Positions 22,401 through 34,015 of a stretch of DNA of 64,000 bases are shown here, piece by piece. The DNA lies in the NCBI GenBank assembly GCA_021495925.1, contig JAKEKT010000095.1, positions 80,320 to 144,319 on the forward strand, given 5' to 3'. The notes below the pieces were generated by a model. That model was not told the DNA's origin and did not search any database. It saw only the letters and a list, made by a program, of their open reading frames with translations. Source of the DNA: Diplodia intermedia (Eukaryota; Ascomycota; Dothideomycetes; Botryosphaeriales; Botryosphaeriaceae). The translations under genes and the position numbers were made by a program. Numbering within the stretch: position 1 is the first letter of the stretch; each line of letters starts with the position of its first letter.

Positions 22401-22796
22401 GGTGACTGGCGGGCTGAGCTGATTCGTGCGATTGGAGCGGCCGGCGCGCGGGGCGGAGAGGGTAGCGCGTGCGGAGGAGATGGGCACCGGGCGAGACGCG
22501 CGCGCTCGTCAAGGCTCGGTGGAGGAGATGCGCGGCGATGCGACTGAGACGCCTGAGCTCGCTCGCTGCTTCGCGACGCCCATGTCCGCCCGGCCCAAAA
22601 ACCGCCAGGGCCCGCGTTCGCCAGCGATTCCCAAACCGGCACTAGCGCCAATCGCCCGCAGCCGCCTTCCTGTTGCCTCGCTCAACACCACAGCCCGCAT
22701 CATCACTCGCAGCGGAGCGTCCAGCGTTCAAATCCCCCCGCCATCCTGCTCACGTCTGGGCTGCAGACATCCACAAGTCCGCTAGAGACTGTCGAG
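22401..22796. other. Divergent promoter of rsc9 and the Rec114-like gene
   Basis: This 396-bp stretch is very G+C-rich in its left half (several GCGCGC tracts near 22440-22505). No TATA box was seen, as is usual for housekeeping fungal promoters. Confidence 0.5.
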
Positions 22797-24270
22797 ATGG
22801 CCATGTCCTTCCACCTGAGGAAGTACTCGTTCACTGACACGGCCGAGAAGCCTTTCGAGTGGGAGCATGAGATGAGTCCTGGGCTCACTCTCACGTTCGC
22901 TCCGCCGCATCTGAAAATCACCATCGGCAAAAAAGTGTTGGTACGGCTGACTCTCGCGAGTCAGTCCGACCCCTTCTGAGCGACCTGACTGACACGCTCC
23001 CGTCTCCCAGGATTCAATGGACGTGCATCAAAAAGTGCAGCAGACGAAGGCCCAGCTCGCAACCATGCAGGCAGATGGTGCACCCCTTCGCAATGACGAT
23101 CTGCCTATCTCAGCCATGACCCGCCCTAACCAGCCAGCTCTTGGGATTTTGTACAAGAAATCTTCGAGAAAAGTGAGCCTCGACAATTTTCCAGACATCT
23201 ATTAAGTTAATCCGACTTTCCAGACTCGGCGCATGCAGCTCACTTTCAACTCTACGAGTGACGCCAAGGTTGCCTACGATCTCATTGTGCGCTCAGGCGT
23301 CAAGATGTTCACCAGTAGAGCTTCATTTGGACCGCCAGCTTCAGACGCTCCAGCTCGACCGTCTTCGCAGGTTACAACAGAGACTCGACCAAGCAGTGCT
23401 ATGAACATTACACCTTCACAACCTGCTGCCATGGGAGCTTCTGATTTTTCTTCATCTCCGCCTGGTATGCGGCGCCTTGCACTACACAACTCCTTACGAG
23501 ACTATACGGGCGACCAGATCATTTTTGGTCAACACAACAGATCCGATGGAGGCGATCTGCGACCCTCAACAGCGCCAGCTGCTAGTTTCAGCTCGGGTCT
23601 CCTGGACATGCTACCTCCCAGGCGCGAACTCCCCTTCTCACGGCCAGACTCCCGCGACTCCGGCAACCTCAGCAAATCAGGAGATTACTTTGTGGGATCT
23701 CAAGTTGCTAACGACAGACGGCCATCTTCAAGCAGCCGCCCCTCTACTGCCAATTTGCCTCCACTTAAAGCTCCGACATATGTCATGCGCTCCACTACAG
23801 CCAGACATAATGAACAGTCTGCCACTGATATGCCACCCCCGCTTTCTTCTCAGTCCTCCACGAGCCAGTACTTTAGCAAACCACCGGCTCCAGCGCCTCA
23901 TACACCTAGTTCAGAAAGCTTGCTCGGCCTACGTCCGGGGTCATCGCCACTGAAAAGACCATTAGTTGACATCACTGAAAGCAACGAGCCGTCACACAGG
24001 CAGAGGCAGCCCTACGGAAACGACGAAGCAGCAGCCAATCGGATCAGGCCGTCGGGCTGCGCGGATAATGAAGAATTAACTGATATGGTCAGAAATGCCA
24101 CCCAACCAGATGCCTCCAGACGCCTTCAGTCGTATGCAGCGCAGCCTCAGAATGTCAGAGAAGACATGCTCAATGACTTCTTCGTGGATTGCATTGAAGA
24201 CGATGCCTTTCTCACACTCTGTGAGGATATGGCCGCCAACTGGCGCCGCATCGGCCTAGGGTTGCAGTAA
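22797..24270 (+). CDS. Putative Rec114-like meiotic recombination protein
   Basis: Exons 22797-22940, 23011-23172 and 23224-24270 give 450 aa. Both introns (70 and 51 nt) end in CCAG and fall between codons. The first about 130 residues look folded, with alternating strands (FEWEHEMSPGLTLTFAPP, HLKITIGKKVL, RRMQLTFNST, AKVAYDLIVRSGVKMF), consistent with a PH-like fold. The middle 250 residues are Ser/Pro/Ala-rich and disordered. The end is a short helical block (DMLNDFFVDCIEDDAFLTLC, EDMAANWRRIG). A PH-like head, disordered middle and short C-terminal helical domain is the plan of Rec114/Rec7, which helps Spo11 make meiotic double-strand breaks with Mei4 and Mer2. Sequence in this family is poorly conserved, so the name is tentative. 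An alternative in-frame ATG lies two codons downstream. Confidence 0.55.
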
Positions 24271-25656
24271 TTCGTTGCTCTTCATGCGTGGTTCTAAAAG
24301 TGCTTCTGACGTGTCGCTGCGTTCAGGTGGAAGAGATATGTTGTGTTTTGAGAAGAACACGGAAAGAGACAAATGACTAACTGCGCATATTGACCGAAGC
24401 TCATCCATCATCGCAAGGACCTCAGGTGCTGATGATTTCAATTTTTCCGACAAGCTGGCTTCAGAAGTATGAAGATCAAAATTTCAGTTTGTCTCCGTAT
24501 CACATTTTTTTTTCTTTTCGGGGGTTTGATAACCAGTCGCCATTTCTGCTTTACTGACAGTGAGCGTTGTTAAAAGGCCTGGATCAATAGTAGAGCTTAA
24601 GTACAGTAATGTCTACTCTTCTCCGCGACGTGCTGTTCAATCTGGCTTTATACGTACCCTTAGTATTCTGAAAACCTTGCAAAAGAAGCTTCAAACACGC
24701 TTCTCTCTCCAGATGCTCCAATATTGTTTCAGTTCCAATGATGATCTTTTTGAATTGTGAATTGGCTACCTTTCAGGCTTCTGCCAGCGAAGCGATACAT
24801 CGACAACCCTCCCGGCCACGCTGCCAAAGAGTCAAAGACGCAGCTACATAAACGCAGATCTTAGGGTAGCCAGTGTTCTTCAGATTGAGTCCATTGGTAG
24901 GCTTGATGGTGACCGAATACTTGGGATCGTAGGTTGAGTGCTTTGTTCCCGTGCGAGGCACCCTCAAGGCTGCATGAAGCCGGCCCTGCCACATGCCCAA
25001 CCGCATTTCGCCAGCGCGATGCGTTCATGCACGTGAGGGATGCTCATGTCAGCTGCATCACGCTGTGATCGGAGGTCTTCGACACAGATAAAAAGAGAGA
25101 CGGCCAGGCTTGAGAGAGCAGATTAATCTCCGCCAGATTCTGAGTAGCCAAGGTTGGCGCTTACCGGATCGGAAAAGCGACTGGTTGTGGTTGGGCTTCC
25201 TTTTTTGCTGGCAAGAGCGGCAATGGTCACATCCTTTGGAAGAGCTCATACTTGATCGCTAATCATGGAGACGTTCATCATCTCTAATAAATGTTGTCCT
25301 TCCTAAATGTTTGAAGAAAGAGACTGGACGACACAGGAGATGCTGAACTAAAGTTGTAAAGTCACTCGGTGAGGTATGAATGCGGCTGGCTTCTGGGAGC
25401 GAGGCCACAAAGTTTGAAGTATTTTTTGTAGGCATTTCCATATGCTCGCCAAACAATGCCAATCACCGAGTCATCTGGAAGAGAGGATTTTTTGAACTGT
25501 TTGGTATAAACTGATTACTTCTCAGGTCATATATACAAAGAAAAAATGCAGAAAAAGGGGGACTCCCTATCGGGATATCTCATCAAGGCACATTAAGCCA
25601 CCCAAAAAAAAAAAAGACAAAAGAAAAGCGAACGCCAAGTCCATGCAAAACCCCCC
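24271..25656. other. Intergenic between convergent genes, nothing coding seen
   Basis: This 1.4-kb stretch is more A+T-rich than its neighbours, with short poly(T) and poly(A) runs near 24505 and 25602. A 65-codon minus-strand frame at 24256-24453 overlaps the end of the Rec114-like gene and starts at TTG; it was not accepted. Confidence 0.5.
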
Positions 25657-25836
25657 TCATGCCCAAGCCTCAATCCTCCCCATCAGCTCGACGACCTCCC
25701 GCGCATCGTCGCCGGCCCTCTTGATCCTTCTCCGCCTCGCGACGTCGTCCTGCCAGTCGCCGACCTCCCAGGCGGCGCTGATGCCCGCCGTGCTCCTCCC
25801 CATGCCGTCGACGGCGATGACCAGCGGCGCGGCAAG
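25657..25836 (-). other. In-frame coding-like extension behind the UGA of the small membrane protein
   Basis: Directly after the TGA at 25837-25839 the same frame stays open for 59 codons to a second TGA at 25657. Of these codons 53 end in G or C and most begin with a purine, like the real exons here. The peptide looks protein-like (AWEVGDWQDDVARRRR, VVELMGRIEAWA). It could be reached by stop readthrough (the context is UGA-C) or by removing an 87-nt in-frame intron at 25778-25864, whose donor is GTACGT and acceptor ATCAG. The spliced form would be 108 aa and would bypass the stop. Confidence 0.45.
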
Positions 25837-26070
25837 TCAGATGCCGGTGCGCTTGAGCACGTACATGGCCATGAACGGCCAGCCCAGCAGCGCGGTGCCG
25901 ACGGGCACGTACCACGACGCGGTGCGCATGAACTTGTTGGCGTAGAAGCCGTAGTTGACGGCGTGCATCTGCGCCCGGTTGACCGGGTACCGCCCGTGCG
26001 GGTGCGGCTCCGCGACGAGGTTGCGGGCGCTGCGCAGGAAGGCGCGGATGGGCGAGGCGCGGAAGCTCAT
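25837..26070 (-). CDS. Small single-pass, probably mitochondrial membrane protein
   Basis: One exon of 77 aa from ATG at 26070. The N-terminus is basic and free of acidic residues (MSFRASPIRAFLRSARNLVA), like a mitochondrial targeting peptide. A polar stretch with His, Tyr and Asn follows (HPHGRYPVNRAQMHAVNYGF), then one hydrophobic helix (WYVPVGTALLGWPFMAMYVL) ending in basic residues before the stop. Size and layout recall small accessory subunits of inner-membrane respiratory complexes, but I do not recognise the family. The same frame continues for 59 coding-like codons past this stop, so an alternative 108-aa product is possible (exons 26070-25865 and 25777-25657). Third codon positions are nearly all G or C, which supports real coding. 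Confidence 0.65.
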   Translation of the reverse strand: MSFRASPIRAFLRSARNLVAEPHPHGRYPVNRAQMHAVNYGFYANKFMRTASWYVPVGTALLGWPFMAMYVLKRTGI

Positions 26071-27555
26071 TTTTGTTGTTGTTGTGGTGGTGGTGGTGGT
26101 TTGTTTGGTTGGAGACTAGGAATTGTAGTCTCTTGGTGTTTGTGTTTGTGGAGTTCGAGTCTCGATTTCCGAAAACGGAGAAAAGTGGAGAGGTGGTTGT
26201 TGATTTGGTTGGTTGGTTGGTTGGTTGGTTGATTTGGTTTCCGAGCGGAAGAAGCTGGGGTGTTTGCTGCTGTGTTCACCTGTTGTGTGATGGAGCTTCA
26301 CCTACCGTCGCGCAGCAGCGCCCAATATATACGAGGCCCTGCGAGCGCATCTCGACGAAAAATCCTGACTCCTACCAACTCCAAAGCATCACGACACCCC
26401 GGAGATCACCAAGGCGAAGGGAAACATCACCTGAGCCCAACGAGGCCCTGTGGCCCCCATCGCGTCCCTCCGCTCCGTTCGCTCCCGCGCCGGGCAAAGC
26501 TGATCACGGCCGAAGCGAAATCCTTCCCGGGGGGTGGTCCAGGCATATTGCGAGCGTGCGGCTCAGCCAGCCCCAACGGGGGCCAACCAGAGCCGCGGAA
26601 AGCAAAGTCCGGGGAAGGCAGGGAAGGCGCAGCGGCCAACCCGGGTTCTGCACGTTGGGGGGAGTCCGAGGCCGTGGTACCCAAAACGGCGTGCCGAACG
26701 GACCCTCTGTTCCTTCTTGCGGGAACGCCTGGCTCCTTCGCGCCCAGGCCGTTATTTTTCCCGCCCCTGATTGGCCGCGGGCGGGCGGCCTGGTGGCGAG
26801 CGGATGGGGTGACACGGGGCGGGCGCTCGCGTCGTCGGTCACACCACCATCGCGCGCTTCTCTCCTCAGCCCTGCCAACGACGCACACACGCCATTTTTT
26901 CGGCAGCCCCCGACCGTCTGACGATAATGCGGGTTGCGACGATCGGCGGCCTGGCCGTTTTCGTTCGCGCGACAATCAGGCGATGATGGCGGCAGCTGTT
27001 TTCGTGCGAGCGGAGGGACGGGTGCGACCGACGGCAGATTCGATTCGCTGGCTGCTGAGTCATCCCGCCTGCCCCTTGCCCCTTTCGGGAATGCTCCAGC
27101 ATCGTCATGTACCGCAACAACGGCCGCGTCCCTGCATGCGTCTGTAGCGGTATGCCTTGAACATCTGCCGTGTAGCACCGCAGGGAAAATAGATTGAAGA
27201 AAACCTGGGCTTGATTTTTTGTGCTACTTACAAGTAAGTACCTGTATATTATGTTCCATGCCGTTGGGACCGTGGGGACGGCACAACTCTGCTATCGAGC
27301 CAGAGAAGAGCGCGCCTCTGCCCTTTATATGGCTCCCAGACGAGGGTACCAGTCGGACGGAGCGCCTGAGACAACACTCGCCACCCTCGTCTCTCTATCT
27401 CATTCATGCATCAGATCAGTCAATTCCACCATGACGCCAGCCCGAACCACCAGTCCCATATATCCTTTTATGATTAAACCGTAACTCCACCCACACCAGC
27501 CAATCGGTGCCAGAGCCAGTAAGGCAAATATGCAAAGATGCCTGGGATGGAAGCC
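26071..27555. other. Intergenic, promoter of the small membrane protein gene
   Basis: A TATATA sequence at 26326-26331 lies about 255 nt upstream of the ATG at 26070. Between are GTT/GGT-rich microsatellite tracts (26073-26105 and 26207-26230). From 26430 to 26900 the DNA is G+C-rich. The 295-codon plus-strand frame at 26260-27147 crosses these simple repeats, has no domain features and was not accepted. Confidence 0.5.
26207..26230. repeat. Tetranucleotide microsatellite (GGTT)6
   Basis: Six exact GGTT units lie 137 nt upstream of the small membrane protein's ATG, within its likely 5' UTR or core promoter. Flanking GATTTGGTT copies show partial decay of the same unit. Confidence 0.85.
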
Positions 27556-30500
27556 TCACTTGCCATCCTTGAGCGTCTTGTCGAGCTTCGCCAGCGCCGC
27601 CGCCTTCTCCGCATCCTGGCGCGCTCCCGTCACCTGCGCCGGGAGATCACGCATCACCTGCTGCATCAGGAGGTCCAGGTTTGGCGGCTCACCAAGGCGG
27701 CCCGACCCGATCTGTGGCGGCTTCCTCTTCTCTCCTCCATCCTGGCTGCCGCTGTTTCCAATCCCTGCGGCGTCAGCAGCCGCCTGCACAGCCGCCGCCG
27801 CGGCCTTTGCGCTTGCAGCTGCTCCGCCGTCCTTGCGTCGCAGCCCTACCTGGCCCCTTTGGTCCCAGAATGTCTCGTATCCGTGCTGGTCGAGAACCTC
27901 GTTGGGGACCGCGCCTTTGGGCTCAAGCTCACGAATCAGGTCCTGGTTTTCCTTGTTCCCCTCTAGAAGGAACCTCAGGCACATGATGGCGTGTTCCTTG
28001 ATGTAGGGGTTGTGCTCATCGTACTGGCAGCATGAGAGGATGGCCTCGATGCCCTTGTGGGTCCGAACTTGGTCCTGCACTTTCCGTGACTTCCATACAA
28101 GCGACGTAAGCACCAAAACGGTGAGCTTCTTAAGATTGCGCCATTCGAAATCAGACGGTTCCTCGCCAGGCTCATCCACGTACTGGCTGTTGGATGCTGG
28201 CGCGTACGGCTCCGATGGTATGGCTGCTGCAGTGGAGCTGATCGAAGGGGCATTGACGTCGTAAGGGCGCTCAACTGCAACTGGCGCAGGAGCAGCGCTT
28301 GCCGATTCTGGCGGCGGAACCTGCTGGCCTTGTGATGTGCGAACATCCGGGATCGCCGGGGGCTTCCGCGCCAAGAGCGTTCCTTTGGGTATGGCGGCGT
28401 CGAGTTCCTTGAGCAGAGTGACAAGCTCGCTGGTAATTTCCCAGTCGGCCATCATCTTCTTCCACACATCGTGTTCCGTGAGAATGGCAAAAAACTCCAG
28501 ATACTGGTAGACGCCCTCATACATCCGTTCCATGTCCCACAGGTTGAGAGGGAAGTCCTCCGGGTGTGCATGTCCCGCCCTAATCTTTCCCTGCAGGAAG
28601 ATGAGCGCGCACGTCTGAGGAATGATGTGTCGCCGGAACTCGGTAAACAAAAAGTTAACCATGTGCACATCCACACGTAGAGGATAAGCTGCTGCACCCT
28701 CTTTCCCGACACCGCTCTGAGCTTGAGTCTGGCGGGCCTTGAAGATGTTCGTGAGTAGCTTCATGATTACTGCCTGTGCGGGAGAGATGATGTCTTTGGA
28801 TCTGTAATGTGTTAGCCGCTAGTGCCTAAGAATGGTGAGAAATGGACACTTACTCTCTAAAGGCATGGTAGGAGAAGGGCATCAGCCCGTTGGTCAGAAT
28901 AGCTTCCATGATCTTGACCATGAACTTGAAGTACAGCTCTTCCTCGCGCAGATCCCATGCGGCAACGAAAATGAGGAGCTCGCGCAGCAAATTCCTGCCG
29001 TTGTCTTGGGCAAGCAGAAGATGACAGCGGACCGTATGCATGTTCTTGATAGCCGCGACCTCCTCCGCTGTTGTCCCGTAGCCGGGAGCGCCTTCGGCTG
29101 GCGGAACGATACCGGACATTATGATCATGGGTAGAACCTCGATTTCCGAGGGACCCAGGATTAGCGGCACATCAGTCAGCAAGCCCCGCCCATCATCGCC
29201 AGGTACCACGTAATCCTCGTCTTCGCTGTCTTCCTCCTCGCTGACTTCGTCTCCAATATCCTCGGCAGGCTCAGTGGCGTTCGGAGATGCAGGTGACATG
29301 ACTGGAGAGGACGGAGAGACCTCAGAAACATTTTGAGGCGGCACCCGCTCAGGAAACGTCTCGAGGCGTTTCATGAGATCGTCCTTGCCATTCTGCAGGA
29401 TATCGGCGCCATAAGCAGCGTTGTAGGTCATGCGGAAATCAGCCTCGGTGGCAGGCGGGTGATCTTGAGGCTCAGCGCCAAGCGGCATCTTGAGGTCTTG
29501 TAGGTCGGCCCGAGACGTCACGTTGGGGTAATTCTTCAAGATTTCGCTTGCAGACGCTTGGGGCTGGATTGACGGAGCAGTAGGAGTCTTTGAAGCTGGA
29601 GTAAGCATGGCTTTCTTCATGCGCTCCACTTCCATTTGCAGCTGGTTGATGCTGGCAGCAAGAGCAGCGACGTTCTCCTCCTGGGTGGCATTGGGGTCGA
29701 TAGCCTTTGGTTCAGGCGGCATCTTTACCGATTTGAGCAAGTCAACGTCGTGGCGGTACTTTGCAATCAGATCATTGTACAGAGTATGCCATTCCTGCAC
29801 CAAGGTTATTGCCTGTGAGACCATAGCAGTCAATCGAGACTCTGCTAAATGAGGGAGGGCACATACGTCACGAGCTTCCTGCGGCATCTCCTGCCATCGT
29901 TTCTTGCACTCGGCCGCAATTTCCGTTGCGCCGGACTTGTCTCCCCGGGCCACCAGCTCTCGCTTAACCTCCATGCCAACCTTTCCAATGTATAGTAGAA
30001 ACGGCGACGAGGCGGGCTGGTGGGCTCCGGGGTTGAACGATGTGAGCTCTCCACCAAAGGCACCCGCTGACTTGGGAGCGGTGGCCAGTGAGAGGGAAGC
30101 AAGCTCTTCAGTCGGTGGCAGGGAGGTGTCGCGGGAGCTGTCGAACAGTTCGACCCAGAGCATGAGCTTTCGGCGTTCGTTCCGAGCAACGAGATTGTTG
30201 AGGAACTGGAGACAAGTGATGAGGAGTTTTTTATACATGTTGACAACCTCTTGCCACTTGTGCTCGTCTGTTGTCCCGGCATCGCCGTCAAACCCACGCG
30301 CGGTGACCTTCACACAGACGCTGATGAGCTTGAATATTTCCTGGTCGAACTGGGCTTTGGCCGCTAGGTCCTGAGCGGCCTCGCCGATTGTGAGAACATT
30401 ACGCGCAATTGAGACGATGTCGTTGAGGCGCTCGAGGTCTCTCATGAGGTTCGAGTAGTTGGCGGCGATCAAGGTGCCCGAAGCGCCCTCAAACTCTGGC

Positions 30501-30877
30501 GCTTGGGGGTCGGCGGGCGCAAAAGAGCGATGCTCGAGCGAGGGCACGGCGTTCTCGAGCAGGTCGGAGAGGTCGCGCCAGAAGTTCGCGTTGGAGCCAA
30601 TTGCCCGCCGCACCTCGAGTTCTCTGACGGTGCGGCGCAAAGTCTTCTTGCAGATATCTTGTAGCATCGCCATCATATCGTGCTTGATGTAACCGGGGGA
30701 TTTGAAGTGGATGATCCATGGCTGGAGAAGAAGGCGCAATTGCGTGGTGTACGGGTCGGCTGGGCCGTCGCGCGAAGGTGAGGGCGTTCGCTGTTCGATG
30801 GTTTCCGGGGTCGCCGGGTCGTCCGAGCCGCGAGCAGGCGCATCGGAATCCATGCTCGCGCCTGCAGACGCGGACAT
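27556..30877 (-). CDS. Ataxin-10 homologue (Ctr86-like) with HMG-box-like segment
   Basis: Exons 30877-29867, 29812-28854 and 28801-27556 give 1,071 aa. The first intron (54 nt, GTATGT to CACAG) is a multiple of three and contains no stop, so it is easy to miss. The C-terminal block is the ataxin-10-homologue domain: VQDQVRTHKGIEAILSCCQ, DEHNPYIKEHAIMCLRFLLE and NKENQDLI match the family's QD..R...GI..ILS...D..NPFI.E.AI...R.LLE.N.ENQ. This domain closes human ataxin-10 and yeast Ctr86, armadillo-like scaffold proteins with unclear biochemical roles. N-terminal and central parts are helical. Residues about 287-360 resemble an HMG box (SPFLLYIGKVGMEVKREL, EIAAECKKRWQEMPQEAR, WHTLYNDLIAKYRHDV), followed by a short coiled coil (INQLQMEVERMKKAM). 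Whether that segment binds DNA is unknown. Confidence 0.85.
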
Positions 30878-32467
30878 TGTGAAGAGAGCTTGTGGTACTG
30901 GTGCGTGGCTGCCTGGGCTGACTTTTTCGAAAGCCTCCGCGCTCCCCGCCGCTGTCGATCAGTTGTGACGCACTCGATCCGTCGGAGACGCTAACGCGGA
31001 AACGCTAGTCCATTTCCTGCCTAAGGCAACACATACCCTGGTCACAGCTTCCTAGCCCCTTTCTCTTCTTGACGTCGAGCAAGGGGTCCAGATCTGCTTA
31101 TACGGCAGTATCAGCGTTCTGGTGACAGGAGCTGTTATACATCCGTCGTTGGCTTTGTTTCGTTTATTTCCTCATATTCTGGGCAGAAAGCTGTGTCCGT
31201 GGTCCAAGCCCATGGGGACTCCTCTCAGCTCTCCGTATTTGCTTTTTCCCTTCTCAAGGCGAATCGTTGGTATAGAATCTTTTAACACTTCTGCCGACCC
31301 CTCATAGCTCTATCTCAGACAACATGGAGATAGTCGAGAAAGACAGCCCTTCCTTACTATTTTGAGGATCGAAACGTCCAAATCAGCATTAAACGGCTCG
31401 CTTCAATCCACCAAGAAACCATTGGGGGCGGGTTGAATTGGGTTTTACCCATTCAAAAGGATACCGGTGTTTCTGTGGCTGAATGCTGACCCTCATGACT
31501 CTGTAATAAGTAAATGATTGGCGGCAAGGAAAGACAGTAACGGTATCGACGTTGTTGCTATCTGGACCGCCACCAAGCGCACCAACAGATTCCTGCTGCT
31601 TACCTGTTGGGTAACAGGAGAACAATTGATCAGACAGTGTAAGTCAAATAAGCGTAGTCTGCTCGGTGCGGACTCATGAGAGTGTTTTGGACGCTTGGTG
31701 TGCTCATGAAACGGTGATGCTTCTGGACCTCGTGCCAGGCATGTGAAAGAATCAACTGCAGTTTAGATGACGCAACAACGAAAAGGAAGTGCACCACCTT
31801 TTGCGGAGAACACGGTAGGGTATAATTTGCACCTCATCTGCTCGAGGCTGCGTGTCACGACAGCTTGAGCTTGGAACCCTAGGATCGAAAGGGAGAATGG
31901 TGCTGCAAAGGAAGAGCATTGCGGTTAGAGCTTGCTTGATTTGATTGGGTGTTTGACCACCAGAGTAATACTACAGGGAGACCCTTACGCCGGATGCCCA
32001 TGTGCACTAGGCGAGCGTCGATCTCAATCTTGGCGCTTTGTCCGAAGAATGTTGTATGTTTCAAGCTACGGATATCAGACAACCCTGGCGGCCGTTGCAC
32101 AAGCACTGAGCAGTATATTTCGGTCTTTTGGCAGATATGTTATGAAATCGGTGAGCTGACCAACGAAATGCATTAGAATGTTTGCGATGAAACCAAGGAC
32201 TCTGGGTATATCTTTTCGCAAGAGCTGAAAAAAAAAATAAAAAGGAACAAGGAGCGCCAAACTACCAGAGGTATCATCTTAGGAAGCGCCGTAGCGCCAT
32301 ACAATGCCACAAAGGAAACTTTAGCACCGGAATCTATCCGGAGCCTCTGAACGAATTCAACGATTTGACCAAGGAGAATCTCGATCGAAGTGTGCGGGGC
32401 GAAGGGTCCGCAAGGGGACGGGCGTGCACGTAGATCTCGGGAGAGTTGACGGATCCGGGGGATGAGT
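30878..32467. other. Intergenic, nothing coding seen
   Basis: This 1.6-kb stretch lies between the ataxin-10 homologue's ATG and the stop of the LAMTOR1-like gene, both leftward. From 31100 to 32300 composition is balanced and frames are short. No repeat or RNA gene was recognised. Confidence 0.5.
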
Positions 32468-33111
32468 TTACAGCCTGACAGGCGAGGGAGCAGATCTACG
32501 ATCCAGACCCAGGACTTCGTCGAATTGGATGGTGAGGGAGCCGCTGTCAATGACCTTGACGTGCTCCCAGTCGCCCTCGTCGCCCTGCGCCTTTGTGACT
32601 TCGGCCAACCAGGCAGTTTCATCGTTGTCAACGGCGGTTCCAGAGGACGACGGCCGGCTGTCTTCAGGGTGGGACACGGCGGGGAAACGCTCCATGAAGA
32701 GACGATGGTATTCGCTGTGCATCTTGTGGCCTTCGTCGGGATGGGCGGATTGCGAGACATCAATCAGCTTGCTACCAAGGGAGAGGAACGTTAGCAGCGG
32801 CGGCGGACAGCAGTTGGTGGCGGGACCTACTCGGATGTCTGAGCGCAGATGCGCTCGAGGGCGTCCCGCTGGCGCCTGATTTCCTCAGGGTCGGGCTGGG
32901 GAGCACTCATGCCCATGTGCGGGCCTTGTTGGGCAACGGCGCCGTACTGGTGCTGGTATTGGTCGGGACCGAGGAGGTGCGAGGCTTCGGAGCGCTGTGC
33001 GTAAGGGCGGCGGTCAGTCGCACAGGCGGGTGTGGTTGATGACGGGGCCGCTCTTACCTCATCGTGTTGAGGCCTGCGGCCAAGGCCTAGGCACGAAGCG
33101 CAGATGCCCAT
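32468..33111 (-). CDS. LAMTOR1/Meh1(Ego1)-like lipid-anchored TORC1 scaffold subunit
   Basis: Exons 33111-33058, 32994-32831 and 32771-32468 give 173 aa. The start MGICASCLG carries a glycine at position 2 for N-myristoylation and cysteines at 4 and 7 for palmitoylation. This is the double lipid anchor used by p18/LAMTOR1 and yeast Ego1 to sit on the lysosome/vacuole and recruit Rag/Gtr GTPases and TORC1. Then come SEASHLLG, as in the family's ESERLLY region, and a helical body (PEEIRRQRDALERICAQTSD, KLIDVSQSAHPDEGHKMHSE, YHRLFMERFP), ending in an acidic/hydrophobic tail. The first intron (63 nt) is in frame and stop-free; removing it brings the anchor next to the SEASHLL segment, as expected. 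The divergent neighbour is the large mucin gene, 1.1 kb away. Confidence 0.87.
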
Positions 33112-33996
33112 CTGGAATGAGGGCTGTGACGGGGCGTGGCTGCGAGGACGTGGAAGGGGAGCGCGGCCTCAGCGAGCTGGTGTGAGGGTGGCTTGCATGG
33201 GCCGGCGACCGCGGGCAGCAGAGCGCAGGATCGCAGCGGGCTTGCGGGCGCGCTCTTGTTCAGGGAGCTTGCTGGGGGAGCTTGGACGGTGAGGTGAGGT
33301 TGGAACAGAATGTTTGATTATGAGGTTTCGCTTGACATTTCGGGCGCGCAGGAGCCCGTCGGCGGCCGTGCCGCTGCCAGCCGACGCACCGCTGCGCCAG
33401 CCACCACCATCACCGTCTACACCACGGCTGCATTCCTCGCCGCTCAGACGCCCGCCGTCGCCCGTCCCCGCCGGCCTGGTGCTCCGCGGGTCAGCCGGGC
33501 GCAAGCCCCGTGGTGCAGAAAACGCCTCCGGTATGCGCCTCCAGCAGCGCTGCGCCGGGCCTGCCTGCGCCGCCCCAGCCCGCGGCGCAACGCTCCGAAG
33601 CTTGGTGCCGGTGTTTCTGTCGTGGTGTCTGCTATTGCTCGGTGCTGCGTTCACGTTGTTCCGCCTCGGCCGTTTGCTCCGCGCTGTTCCTGTTCCTGCA
33701 TATGTCCATGCCTGCGGGCTCCCCTTCGACGCGTCTTGCGCGCAGCAGTCGCGTATCCCTTTGTGGAGGATACGAGAAACTAGGTCCAGAGTGCAACCTC
33801 TCCTTGTTCTCTCCAGGTCGCGGCAGGTCGAAGGAGTCGACCAAGCAAGGGCGCTGCTCCCAGACACGCCTCCTGGTTACCAAGAATGGGGAGATCACCC
33901 TCCGTTACGCCTGCTCGACACCTCTTTCTTTGAACCACCATGATCATCTCTGAGAGCTAGTCTCAGCTGGCTCTCATCCCGCCCCTACGTAGATAC

Positions 33997-34015
33997 CTCG
34001 CGCACGCGTCGCGAG
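33997..34015. repeat. Inverted repeat around an ACGCGT core
   Basis: CTCGCG at 33997-34002 and CGCGAG at 34010-34015 flank CACGCGT. It lies about 215 nt before the mucin ATG, so it could be a palindromic operator for that gene, for example for an APSES-type factor. Sequence only. Confidence 0.45.

Noticed and set aside
24256..24453. 65-codon minus-strand frame at the end of the Rec114-like gene
   Set aside because: Starts at TTG rather than ATG and overlaps the 3' end of a supported gene.
26260..27147. 295-codon plus-strand frame downstream of the (GGTT)6 tract
   Set aside because: No domain features; low-complexity composition in G+C-rich promoter DNA, with comparable frames on the other strand.
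33314..33943. 209-codon plus-strand frame between LAMTOR1-like and mucin genes
   Set aside because: Pro/Ala/Arg-rich, overlapped by an equally long minus frame, and lies in the expected promoter region.
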